The notes beneath the pieces were generated by a model. It was not told where the DNA came from. It was given only the letters and a program-made list of their open reading frames with translations, and made no database searches. From Collinsella sp. AK_207A (GTDB lineage: Bacteria > Actinomycetota > Coriobacteriia > Coriobacteriales > Coriobacteriaceae): 64,000 nucleotides of DNA. Where the stretch lies: positions 62,001 through 126,000 of the forward strand of contig NZ_CABWID010000015.1 of the NCBI RefSeq assembly GCF_902501965.1, in the 5' to 3' direction. Shown piece after piece: positions 23,790-32,154 of this stretch (position 1 is the first letter of the stretch; every line of letters begins with the position of its first letter). Made by a program: the position numbers and the translations under genes.

Positions 23790-24860
23790 ATGTCCGAGAA
23801 CGAGAACAACAACGAGACGATGGAAGAGGCCGTGGAGGTCGAGGCTCCCGAGGCTGCTGCCGAGGTCGCTGTTGAGGCCGAGGTGTCCGAGCCGGAGGCT
23901 GTGGCCGAGGTTGAGGGTGTCGAGGACGACGCCGACGAGCTCGACCAGAGCCACATCAACGCCGAGATCGTGACGGCTCAGAATGAGAAGCTGATCGAGA
24001 AGGTCAAGCGCGCCGAGAACCTGCTGTTCCGTCGCAGCAAGGCCCTCGAGCGCGAGGCTGAGGAGAAGGCGAGCCAGGTGAACGAGCTGGCGCGCGCCAT
24101 CAAGCTCCTGGACCTCAAGCCCCGCATGGAGCAGAAGGAGATGGCCGACCTGCTGGGTATGCGCCTGCGCGAGCTGGACGCCCTGCTGGCCGAGGCCGAG
24201 AAGGCCAACCTGGTGGGCCGTGTAGAGGTCACCGACCCCGAGACGGGCAATGTGGACATGCGCAAGGTGCAGGTCTTCGCCGACGAAGACGCCCTGGATC
24301 ATGTGGGCGACATCGTCAAGAAAGGCCAGCCGCTCGTGCCCGAGCTCTCCAACGAGGAGATCGAGGCCCTGTTCGCCCAGCTCGACAAGGTGATCGATCC
24401 GCTCGTGGCCATGGGCCTGGACGAGGACCGCGGTCCGCGCGGCGGCCGCGACGATCGCGGTGGCCGTGGTGGCGACCGCGGCGGACGCGGCGGGTTCGAC
24501 CGTCGCGACGGCGGCGACCGCAGCCATGGCAAGTTCGGCGCTCCGCGCATGGGCTTCGGCGGTAGCCGCGGCGGTCATTCCGACCGTGGCGGCTTCGGCG
24601 GTGACCGTGGCAGCCGTGGTGGCTTCGGTGGCGGCGATCGCGGCGGCCGTGGTGGCTTCGGCGGCGGTGACCGTGGCGGTCGCGGCGGCTTCGGCGGTGA
24701 CCGTGGCGGTCGCGGCGGCTTCGGTGGCGGCGATCGCGGCGGCCGCGGTGGTTACGGCGGTGGCGACCGTGGTGGTCGTGGCGGCTACGGCGACCGGGAC
24801 CGCGGCGGCAACCGCGGCGGTGGCTACGGCGATCGTGGCGGTCGCAACAACCGCTACTAA
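23790..24860 (+). CDS. RGG/FGG-repeat protein, putative RNA-binding
   Basis: 356 aa in three parts. An acidic, Glu/Ala/Val-rich N-terminus covers about 1-55. A helical, charged region of about 56-210 resembles a coiled coil plus a small winged-helix-like fold (MEQKEMADLLGMRLRELDALLAEAEKANLVGRVEV). The C-terminus from about 214 is almost wholly RGG/GGFGG/GGYGG repeats ending RGGRNNRY. RGG boxes in other organisms bind RNA and promote phase separation. No catalytic motif is seen. The DNA repeats are protein-coding and in frame. Function unknown; RNA binding is inferred. Confidence 0.85.
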   Translation: MSENENNNETMEEAVEVEAPEAAAEVAVEAEVSEPEAVAEVEGVEDDADELDQSHINAEIVTAQNEKLIEKVKRAENLLFRRSKALEREAEEKASQVNELARAIKLLDLKPRMEQKEMADLLGMRLRELDALLAEAEKANLVGRVEVTDPETGNVDMRKVQVFADEDALDHVGDIVKKGQPLVPELSNEEIEALFAQLDKVIDPLVAMGLDEDRGPRGGRDDRGGRGGDRGGRGGFDRRDGGDRSHGKFGAPRMGFGGSRGGHSDRGGFGGDRGSRGGFGGGDRGGRGGFGGGDRGGRGGFGGDRGGRGGFGGGDRGGRGGYGGGDRGGRGGYGDRDRGGNRGGGYGDRGGRNNRY

Positions 24861-24880
24861 GCGCCGATATAGACGAGCCG

Positions 24881-24911
24881 AAGGGGCTGGCCGCGAGGCT
24901 GGCCCCTTTTT
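24881..24911 (+). terminator. Terminator after the RGG gene
   Basis: AAGGGGC (24881-24887) pairs with GCCCCTT around a GC-rich loop that can pair further, followed by a T-run ending at 24911. Confidence 0.85.
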
Positions 24912-24995
24912 GCGCGGCTTTTGCGTGGACGAGGGTGCGTGCCGGGAACGGGCACGTATCATCAGGGGTGCCGCCAACGGGCCAAGGGGAATACC

Positions 24996-25058
24996 ATGGC
25001 AGCGGATACCTCGCGCAAGCAGGGCATCAACCTCATCGGGCTGATCGCTCTGCACGGC
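24996..25058 (+). pseudogene. N-terminal remnant of a transporter-like gene
   Basis: An ATG with AAGGGGA in front begins MAADTSRKQGINLIGLIAL, which resembles the start of APC-type amino acid antiporters. The similarity ends after about 19 residues; the frame then continues as antisense of the MATE gene. The rest of the gene seems to have been lost, bringing it next to the convergent MATE gene. The identification rests on a very short stretch. Confidence 0.3.
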
Positions 25059-25097
25059 ATCGATCGTGACGATCTAGCCTGCGGGTTCGGTGGCAGG

Positions 25098-26492
25098 CTA
25101 CGACGCGGCGAGCGGTGTGCGGATCGTCGCGAACGCCTGGCGGCGCACGTAGAAGAAGAGCGCGATCATGATGGCGCCGGTCATGAGCCATGAGATGGGA
25201 TAGACAGCCGTCAGCATCTCGAAGCTGCCGATGAGGGGGAAGAGGCCCAGCACGTAGACCAGGCGCAGCACACAGGTGCCAAAGACCGTCACAAGGGTGG
25301 GCAGCACGGGCCAGCCCATGCCGCGCATGCCGGAGGCGGTGATCTCATAGCTGGCGATCATCCAGTCGAAGGCGAGCGAAAGCATGAAGCGTCGATGCGC
25401 GAAGTCGAGCGCGGCGGCGTCCTTGGTGAAGATGCCGAGCATGGGGCCGCTGAACGCGATGACGGTGAAGCAGAACACTGCGGAGACGAGCACGCCGCCC
25501 GCCATGCACAGCTTCATGATGCGATCGCAGCGCGCGGGCTCGCCCGCCGCGTAGTTCTGCCCGATAAAGGTCACGGCCGCCTGCGAGAACGCGTTGATGA
25601 AGTAATAGGAGTAGTACTCGAAGTTGCTTGCCGCCGCGCAGCCGGCAATGGCGGCCGTTCCAAAGCCGTTGATCTCGGACTGGATGATGACGTTGGAGAG
25701 CGAGAACACCACGCCCTGGGCACCCGAGGGTATACCGATGTGGAGGATGCTCTTCACGGCGGCTGGCTCCAGCGAAATCTCGCGCGGGTTGAGCCGGAAC
25801 GCTCCCTCCTCGTGCAGCAGGAACCACACGAGCATGCCGCCGGCGATGCCGTTCGCGGCCACGGTGCCGAGCGCGATGCCAGGAACGCCCGCGCCAACGG
25901 CTACGGCGATGTAGTCCATGACGGCGTTCGCCAGAGCGGCCACCGCCAGCGCGTAGAGCGGCCGCTTGGTGTCGCCCTTAGCGCGCAGGATGGCCGCGGA
26001 GAAGTCGTAGATCTGGAAAAAGGAGATGCCGGCAAAGTAGATCCGCAGGTACTGGCCTGCCTCCACGCGTGCGTCTCCCGGAATGGACATGGCGGAGAGA
26101 ATGGGTTCGGTGGCAAGGAGGCCCATCGCCGTGAGCACCACGGAGCACACGAGCGCCACCCCCGCCGCCGTGTGCACCGCCGAGCGCACGCGCACCATAT
26201 CGCCGCGTCCGATGCGCATGGCGATGGTGACGTTCGCGCCCATGGAGAGGCCGAGGAACAGTCCGACGAGCAGCGCGATGACGGGCGCCACGCCACCAAT
26301 CGCCGCCAGCGCGGTGGATCCCACGAACCGGCCGGCGAACATGGCGTCGGTGGAGCTGAAGAACTGCTGCAAAATGCTCGCGAGGGCGAGTGGGATAGCA
26401 AAGGTGACGATTTTGCCCAGAAGTGGGCCGTGCAACATGTCGATGCTGTTCGAATCGCGCCGTTCATCCAGTGCTGTCTTCTCCGCCGCCAT
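25098..26492 (-). CDS. MATE-family multidrug/metabolite exporter
   Basis: 464 aa, about 12 membrane spans in two halves. LLGKIVTFAIPLALASILQQFFSSTDAMFAGR (landmark TDAMFAGR) and VAPVIALLVGLFLGLSMGANV are typical of MATE proteins such as NorM/DinF, which export cationic drugs or metabolites using Na+ or H+. The start at 26492 has AAGGGAG 6 nt upstream; longer frames to 26543 lack a ribosome site. A basic/acidic 20-residue cytoplasmic leader precedes the first span. The substrate is unknown. Confidence 0.9.
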   Translation of the reverse strand: MAAEKTALDERRDSNSIDMLHGPLLGKIVTFAIPLALASILQQFFSSTDAMFAGRFVGSTALAAIGGVAPVIALLVGLFLGLSMGANVTIAMRIGRGDMVRVRSAVHTAAGVALVCSVVLTAMGLLATEPILSAMSIPGDARVEAGQYLRIYFAGISFFQIYDFSAAILRAKGDTKRPLYALAVAALANAVMDYIAVAVGAGVPGIALGTVAANGIAGGMLVWFLLHEEGAFRLNPREISLEPAAVKSILHIGIPSGAQGVVFSLSNVIIQSEINGFGTAAIAGCAAASNFEYYSYYFINAFSQAAVTFIGQNYAAGEPARCDRIMKLCMAGGVLVSAVFCFTVIAFSGPMLGIFTKDAAALDFAHRRFMLSLAFDWMIASYEITASGMRGMGWPVLPTLVTVFGTCVLRLVYVLGLFPLIGSFEMLTAVYPISWLMTGAIMIALFFYVRRQAFATIRTPLAAS

Positions 26493-26759
26493 GCGTCTCC
26501 CTTGCGTCTTCATTCGATGATGAGTGGCCGCTGGGCGCTGCATGGGCGGGATACGGGCAACAGACGCGGCGAGCGCGACCGTCGGAGCCGCGAGAGCCGA
26601 GTGCGTCGGGCCTCAGGGCAGGGGATAGGGTACCGCGAATACCCGGCGCGATGGTGGCTCAGACGCGAATTCCACGGAGCGGGGCGTGGCTGCGAGTGAA
26701 GGTTTGACGTGTGAGGGGCACCATGCAGCAAGGCGGTTCTCCGCGCTCTTGGCCGCTCG

Positions 26760-27929
26760 CTACCTGCTCTCGAGTCGGGCGTGCGGGGAGAGGGACTCGT
26801 CAGCGGCATTTCGCGCGCCCGCGACGGGGTGGGGGATGAGGGCACGCGCTCGCTCGCGGAGCTCCTCTCCGGTGACTGGCATGCGCTCGGTGGCCCAGTC
26901 GGTGATCGGGCGCGAGGTCCGCGCACCCACGAGCTCGCGGTAGGTGAGGAGCTGGGTGGTGTAGGCAGCGGGATCGTCCGCGGAGAAGGAGAAGGCGCGC
27001 GCCGCGCGGTCGAGACCGGGGCCGTAGGCGCCGAAGCCCGTGGTGGGCGCGTAGCCAAGGTCCATGCCGTGATAGCGGCAGATGAGCGTGTTCTTGTGGT
27101 TGTGACCGCAGTAGAGGGCGAAGAAGCTGCCCTCCTCCACCAGGGCGTCGACTTCGCCCGTGTTCTCGTCTGGGCAGCTGATGGGCTCGCGCAGGCGACC
27201 GCCCTGCAGGGCGTCTGCGCGGGGCACCAGAAGCTCGCCCGCTCGGTAGTGGCTGCGATGGCCGGGGACGCCGCCCTCGCCGGGCCGAGCGGAGCGCAGG
27301 CACGAATACATCTCGGGTACGGGGAGGTGCTGGAAGACGATGCCGGGAACCGGGCGATCCGCCGCCGCCGCCAGTTCGCGAGCGGTTTGCACGAGCCAGG
27401 ATGTTGTCCGCTGGTCAAAGGCCTCGTAGCCGCCCAACAGGTTTCCGGCGCCGGAGTCGGCCAGGTAGACGGCAAGGCACGGTGTGTGTCCGGACGCGTC
27501 GAAGATCGGCAGGGCGAGCGTGCCGGGGCCGTAACCGCGCATGCCGGTAGCGTCGCGCGTCCATGCGTTCACGCAGCCGGGAAGCTCGGCGAGCCATGCT
27601 TCCTGCTGGGCGTTGCTCACACCCACCTCGGGGTCGTGGTTGCCAAAGGTGACGGCAAAGGGGATCTGGCGCTCCACAAAGGGTTCGCAGATGGCGGTAA
27701 GCGTGCATCGGACGGCATCGGGGCGGTGTCGATACCCCGGGTCATAGCCCTTGACCTGGTCCCCGGTCAGCACTACGAGGTCCGGACGGGCGCGGTCGAG
27801 CACGGCGTTCAACAGGGTGAGCGTCTCCGGGCGCATGCGGGTGGTTTCCTGCACGTCGGTAACCTGCAGGAGCTTGAATGAGCCGTCCGGATGGAAACGC
27901 AGGGGACGCGACGGGGTGTTTGAATCCAT
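26760..27929 (-). CDS. Metallophosphoesterase (calcineurin-like)
   Basis: 389 aa. LLQVTDVQ (D-x-Q in place of the usual D-x-H), VVLTGDQV, TFGNHDPE, FQHLPVPE and YCGHNHKN mark the five metal-binding blocks of a calcineurin-like phosphoesterase, of the kind often annotated as metallophosphatase (DCR2/PhoD-like). The start at 27929 has AGGAGGT 6 nt before it; an upstream ATG at 27968 is less well placed. There is no signal peptide, so it is likely cytoplasmic. The D-x-Q change may alter metal choice. Substrate unknown. Confidence 0.82.
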   Translation of the reverse strand: MDSNTPSRPLRFHPDGSFKLLQVTDVQETTRMRPETLTLLNAVLDRARPDLVVLTGDQVKGYDPGYRHRPDAVRCTLTAICEPFVERQIPFAVTFGNHDPEVGVSNAQQEAWLAELPGCVNAWTRDATGMRGYGPGTLALPIFDASGHTPCLAVYLADSGAGNLLGGYEAFDQRTTSWLVQTARELAAAADRPVPGIVFQHLPVPEMYSCLRSARPGEGGVPGHRSHYRAGELLVPRADALQGGRLREPISCPDENTGEVDALVEEGSFFALYCGHNHKNTLICRYHGMDLGYAPTTGFGAYGPGLDRAARAFSFSADDPAAYTTQLLTYRELVGARTSRPITDWATERMPVTGEELRERARALIPHPVAGARNAADESLSPHARLESR

Positions 27930-28104
27930 GACATACCTCCTGAAACAAGCGTATGGCTCGAATGACATGGATTCGTCATTCCCCTATCAAGGAGGGGTAA
28001 GCGATTACGCGTCCGATTTCGCGGAATCAGGATACGCGGGCCCCGCAACGTGGGCGGCGGGCGGAGCAGACGACGCGCTTCTCGCCCCGTGACCTGCCCC
28101 GGGC

Positions 28105-29040
28105 CTACAGCACGCCGAGGAGCGCCACCACGAGGGGCACGATCAGGAACGAGAGCAGCGTGCTCACCACGGTGTTCTTGGTGGCAAGCTTAACGTCGGC
28201 GCCGCACATGTCGGCAAAAGTGGGCACGATGGCGCCGGTGGGCAGGGCGAACATGATGGCAAAGAGCTCGGCGAGCATGGGCTCGGGTACGATGGCGCGA
28301 AGCAGCAGGTAGAGCACGATCGTCACCACCAGCTGACGGATGATGGCGAAGGGATAGGAGCGCCAGTCGGAGAAGACGCTGCGCAGATCCTCCTGCGCCA
28401 CGAGTGCGCCCACCACGAGCATGGCGAGCGGCGAGGTGATCTGCCCCACGTGGGAGAGCGTCGTCTGGATGCCCCGCGGCAGCTCCCAGCCGGTGAAGAA
28501 CATGATGATGGCGATGAAGCACGAGTAGACCACGGGTTGCTTCAGCACGTCGCGCGCGGACTTGCGCTTGCCAGTGCTGCTGCCGCGCGCCAGGATGGCA
28601 AAGCCGATGGTGAAGTTGAAGACGCTCGTGAGCATGTCGATGATGCTCGCGCCCACGGCGCAGCGCTGGCCCAGGATTGCCAGGCAGATGGGGATGCCCA
28701 GAAAGGAGGTGTTGGTGCAGGTGCCGGCAAAGAGATACAGGCCGCGCTTCTCCTTGGGCGTGCGGAGCAGCGCGTTGCAGAGCCAGCTCGTGCCCAACAG
28801 CGAGAACCAGAGGAACGCGGCGATGCCGAAGCTCCACGGGACCTCGACGCTCGCGGCGGACGGGTCGAGCCCCGTGGCGGAGGCGACGACCAAGCAGGGC
28901 ATGGCGACTTCGATGATCAGGCGTGAGATGTGCTTGATGGTGTGGCCGTCCAGGTAGTCGAGCTTGCCGACCACGTATCCCAGGGCCACGATCGCGAGCA
29001 TCCCCACCATCTGTCCCAGCGCATCGAAGGGTGAGACCAT
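28105..29040 (-). CDS. AEC-family (auxin efflux carrier-like) transporter
   Basis: 311 aa, with 8-10 hydrophobic spans. MLAIVALGYVVGKLDYLD at the N-terminus and GTCTNTSFLGIPICLAILG with the conserved Asn-Thr-x-Phe-x-Gly-x-Pro pattern are typical of AEC transporters, which export or exchange small organic acids such as malate. The C-terminal LPTGAIVPTFADMCGAD is also conserved. It is on the minus strand, followed by a 175-bp gap and the metallophosphatase gene; no partner enzyme is evident. Confidence 0.87.
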   Translation of the reverse strand: MVSPFDALGQMVGMLAIVALGYVVGKLDYLDGHTIKHISRLIIEVAMPCLVVASATGLDPSAASVEVPWSFGIAAFLWFSLLGTSWLCNALLRTPKEKRGLYLFAGTCTNTSFLGIPICLAILGQRCAVGASIIDMLTSVFNFTIGFAILARGSSTGKRKSARDVLKQPVVYSCFIAIIMFFTGWELPRGIQTTLSHVGQITSPLAMLVVGALVAQEDLRSVFSDWRSYPFAIIRQLVVTIVLYLLLRAIVPEPMLAELFAIMFALPTGAIVPTFADMCGADVKLATKNTVVSTLLSFLIVPLVVALLGVL

Positions 29041-29137
29041 CCGCCTGTCGTCCTTTCCGTACCCGTTTGAGCGCGGCGCTCGTTCGCCACGGCGTTGTGA
29101 TTCTAGTACACGAAGGGCGGGGGCAACGGGCTGTTCG

Positions 29138-29791
29138 CTACGGTTTAACGAGCTTCTCCCAGCGTGAGCCGAGCCAGGTGAGTCCCATCACGATGATGTA
29201 GTAGATGATGGCGGCGATGAAGAACGGCTCAAAGGCCCGGTAGGTGATCGCTTGGATGCTCTGGGCGGCGCGCATGAGGTCCATGAGGCCGATCACCGCC
29301 ACGAGCGAGGAGCTCTTGAGCACGGTGATGACCTCGTTCACGAGCGCCGGCACCACGGAGCGGAGCGCCTGGGGGATGATGATGGAGACCATCACCTGCG
29401 TATAGCGCATACCGAGGGAGTATGCGGCGTCGCTCTGGCCGCGGTCCACGCCCTCGATGCCGCCGCGCAGCGTCTCGGAGACCGTGGCCGAGCCGTTGAG
29501 GCCGAGCGTGAGCACGCCGGCGGCGAACATGCTGATCTTGTATCCCGTGAGCTGCGGCGTGGCAAAGTAGGCTAGGAACAGCAGGACGATGAGCGGCACC
29601 CCGCGGAAGATGGACGTGTAGAAGTCCAGGAGCAGGCGGAGCGGTCGGCAGGGGAGCACCTTCAGCACGGCAACGAGAAAGCCCACGGCAAAGGCGAGCG
29701 CCAGCGAGCAGGCCGTCACCTCGAGGGTGACGGCGAGCCCGCTGGCGAACATCGACAGATACGGTGCTATGAGGGCGAAGTTCAACGACAC
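29138..29791 (-). CDS. Amino acid ABC transporter permease
   Basis: 217 aa HisMQ-type permease. YTSIFRGVPLIVLLFLAYFATP and SDAAYSLGMRYTQVMVSIIIPQALRSVVPALVNE (the EAA-like loop, AAYSLGM...IIIPQA) are diagnostic, with about five spans. It lies 23 nt downstream of the binding-protein gene, so they form an operon. No ATP-binding subunit follows; the next gene on the strand is an AEC transporter. The ATPase must be supplied from elsewhere. Confidence 0.9.
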   Translation of the reverse strand: MSLNFALIAPYLSMFASGLAVTLEVTACSLALAFAVGFLVAVLKVLPCRPLRLLLDFYTSIFRGVPLIVLLFLAYFATPQLTGYKISMFAAGVLTLGLNGSATVSETLRGGIEGVDRGQSDAAYSLGMRYTQVMVSIIIPQALRSVVPALVNEVITVLKSSSLVAVIGLMDLMRAAQSIQAITYRAFEPFFIAAIIYYIIVMGLTWLGSRWEKLVKP

Positions 29792-29814
29792 GGGAGCTCC
29801 GACGTTTTACGCCG

Positions 29815-30720
29815 CTATTCGGCCTTGGACGCCTCGGCGGCGCGGTCGCCCCAGACGAAGTCCTTGTTCGTCCACTTGGCGATATAGGTGTCCATGGTGC
29901 CATCGGCGATTATCTCGCCCACGCAGTCGTTGAAGGCGGGGATGAAGCTGGCGCCCTTTTTGGCCATGATGCGGTAGACGCTCACGTACTCGTCCGTCTC
30001 CTTGGCGGGCAGCAGCCCCAGCACGGTCTCGGGGTTGGCCTGCTGCATGGTCAGGCCCTCGGCGCCGTCGCAGATGTAGACGTCCACGCGGCCGGCGAGT
30101 ACCTCCTGCAGGCACTGGTCGCCGCCGTCGAAGGTGGTCAGCTCGTTGTCGGGCAGCGCCGCGGTGATGAACTTGTTCTGCACGGTGCCCGTGGTGCAGG
30201 TGAGCTTCTTGCCCTTGAGCGCGTCCAGGCTCTGGAGCGGCTCGCCACCCTTGGAGAGCGCGCCCACGAGCGGCTGGTAGTAGCCGCGGGTGAAGTCGAA
30301 GGTCTGGCGACGCTCGTCGTTGGCGCTCATCGGCATGGTGAAGGAAGTGTCGCTGCTCTGCACGGAGGCGAGAGTGGCGGCAAAGTCCTGCGGCTCGAAC
30401 TCGTACTCAAAGCCCAAGCGGCGGGCCATCTCGTCAACGACGTCGATATCCAGGCCCTCGAGCTTCTGCGAGCCGTCCTTTTGCGTGACGAGCGAGCGGA
30501 AGGGGGCGAAGGCGTCGTCGCCCACAAAGGTGAGCTTGACGCCGGAGAGGTCGCTGCTGCCCGCGCTCGCGGCGGAGCCGGTGCTCGCAGCGCTGCCGCC
30601 GCCGGTCTGCTGCGTGGCGCCGCAGCCTGCAAGCGCTATCGGGGAGAGCACGGCGCCCGTGCCCAGCAGGGTGAGGAAGCCGCGGCGGCTAAGATTGATC
30701 TGATGCGTTGAAGCGTTCAT
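29815..30720 (-). CDS. Amino acid ABC transporter solute-binding lipoprotein
   Basis: 301 aa. The signal contains SRRGFLTLLG (twin-arginine-like) and the lipobox LAGC with Cys33. LTFVGDDAFAPFRSLV and LEGLDIDVVDEMARRLGFEYEFEPQDF are typical of family 3 amino acid binding proteins. AAGGAAGG lies 7 nt before the ATG at 30720; the longer frame to 30753 passes through that site. It is co-transcribed with the permease. The amino acid cannot be predicted. Confidence 0.9.
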   Translation of the reverse strand: MNASTHQINLSRRGFLTLLGTGAVLSPIALAGCGATQQTGGGSAASTGSAASAGSSDLSGVKLTFVGDDAFAPFRSLVTQKDGSQKLEGLDIDVVDEMARRLGFEYEFEPQDFAATLASVQSSDTSFTMPMSANDERRQTFDFTRGYYQPLVGALSKGGEPLQSLDALKGKKLTCTTGTVQNKFITAALPDNELTTFDGGDQCLQEVLAGRVDVYICDGAEGLTMQQANPETVLGLLPAKETDEYVSVYRIMAKKGASFIPAFNDCVGEIIADGTMDTYIAKWTNKDFVWGDRAAEASKAE

Positions 30721-30954
30721 GGTAAGACCTTCCTTTGTAGGCATGTTCACCATAATCTACCATAATCCACGGGGAAGGTGGGTTGAAGCGTGGGCGGCGG
30801 AAACCATGTACGGCGCGTGCCGCCGCGCGCGTCAATAGGCGCTCTCGCCTGAGCGCCCTGCGAGAGCGGCGGCGCGTTCAACCCGTGCAACCTGCGGCGT
30901 AACCGCTTGGCGGCGAGAAGCGACCGTTGGTGAGATTGTTCCGCAGCGCGGCAT

Positions 30955-30988
30955 GAGTACGTTAACATGATGCGATGTGAACGTACTC
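30955..30988. promoter_or_regulatory. Gal operator palindrome
   Basis: GAGTACGTTAACAT (30955-30968) and ATGTGAACGTACTC (30975-30988) are inverted with one mismatch around a 6-bp centre, 15 bp before the galM start. GAGTACGTTAACATGA recurs at 36219-36234 before mglB. The LacI-type regulator at 35.1 kb is the probable binder. Confidence 0.65.
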
Positions 30989-31002
30989 AGAATGGGGCTG
31001 CG

Positions 31003-32076
31003 ATGCTGAAACAAACTGTATTCGGGGAGTTCGCCACCGGCAAGGAGGCGAGCGTCTACACACTTGAGGCGGGCGGCGTCACGGTTCGCGTGAGCGATCT
31101 GGGAGCCACCGTGCTGGGCATCGACGTGCCCGACGCCCGGGGTAACGTTGCCGATATCGCGCTCGGCTTTGCCGGCGTGCCGGGCTACCTGGGCGTGAAC
31201 GACGCGTTCTACGGCGCCACGGCGGGGCCCGTCGCCAACCGCACGGCGCGTGCCGAGGTGCCGATCGACGGCGTGGTGTACCACCTGCCGGTAAACGACG
31301 CCGATACCAACAACCTGCACACGGACAAGGTGCACGGCCTGCACAAGCGCCTGTGGACGGTGGATGCCGCCGAGGAAGCGCCCACGGGGCCCGAGCTCCG
31401 GCTCTCGTGCGAGCTCGCGGACGGCGAGTTCGGCCTGCCGGGCAACCGTCGCGTCACGGCCGTCTACGCGCTCTCCAACCAGGGCGTCCTCACGCTGACC
31501 TACGGCATGGAGACGGACGCTCCCACCTACGCGAACATCACCAATCACACCTATTTCAACCTGGCGGGGCATGCCGCGGGCAATGTGGAAGGGCAGCTGC
31601 TCCAGATCTCGGCGGAGCGGTTCGTGCCCATCGACGCCACGTCCATCCCAACGGGCGAGCTGCGCGACGTGAACGACACGCCCTTCGACTTCCGCCAGCT
31701 CCACGCCATCGGGGAGCACATCGGCGATGAGGACGAGCAGCTGGAGAACGGCCGCGGCTACGATCACTGCTTCTGCGTGGGCGGCTACGCGGACGGGGGC
31801 GCCGACCTGCGCCATGCCGTGCACGCCGAGGACCCGGCGAGCGGCCGCGCGCTCGACGTGAGCATCTCCGCCCCGGGCATCCAGCTCTACACCGGCAACT
31901 GGCTGGACGATGCCTGGGGCGTGAAGGACGGTGCCGTCTACACTTCGCGTTCCGGCTTTGCGCTCGAGCCCGAGTTCTACCCGGACTCCATCCACCACGC
32001 CGCGTGGCCGCAGACCATCGTCACGCCGGAGCGTCCGTTCGAGTCCGTGATCCAGTACGAGTTCACCACGGTCTAG
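31003..32076 (+). CDS. galM: Aldose 1-epimerase (galactose mutarotase)
   Basis: 357 aa. It interconverts alpha- and beta-galactose for the Leloir pathway. GATAGPVANRTARAEVPI (the R of the substrate site), NITNHTYFNLAGH (catalytic His) and SGFALEPEFYPDSIH (catalytic Glu) are intact. The start at 31003 is preferred because the earlier ATG at 30967 lies inside the operator palindrome. Only a weak GGGG ribosome site precedes it. First gene of galM-galK-galT. Confidence 0.92.
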   Translation: MLKQTVFGEFATGKEASVYTLEAGGVTVRVSDLGATVLGIDVPDARGNVADIALGFAGVPGYLGVNDAFYGATAGPVANRTARAEVPIDGVVYHLPVNDADTNNLHTDKVHGLHKRLWTVDAAEEAPTGPELRLSCELADGEFGLPGNRRVTAVYALSNQGVLTLTYGMETDAPTYANITNHTYFNLAGHAAGNVEGQLLQISAERFVPIDATSIPTGELRDVNDTPFDFRQLHAIGEHIGDEDEQLENGRGYDHCFCVGGYADGGADLRHAVHAEDPASGRALDVSISAPGIQLYTGNWLDDAWGVKDGAVYTSRSGFALEPEFYPDSIHHAAWPQTIVTPERPFESVIQYEFTTV

Positions 32077-32154
32077 CGCGCCCGCGCGCCACCGTTTTCG
32101 TTTCTCGGTATCAAGTTGCGCGGGGAAGGGTCCGCGCAAAGAAAGGGGATATCC

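Noticed and set aside
24430-24850. Tandem GC-rich repeats considered as a CRISPR array
   Set aside because: They are in-frame codons of RGG/FGG repeats with no spacers of constant size.
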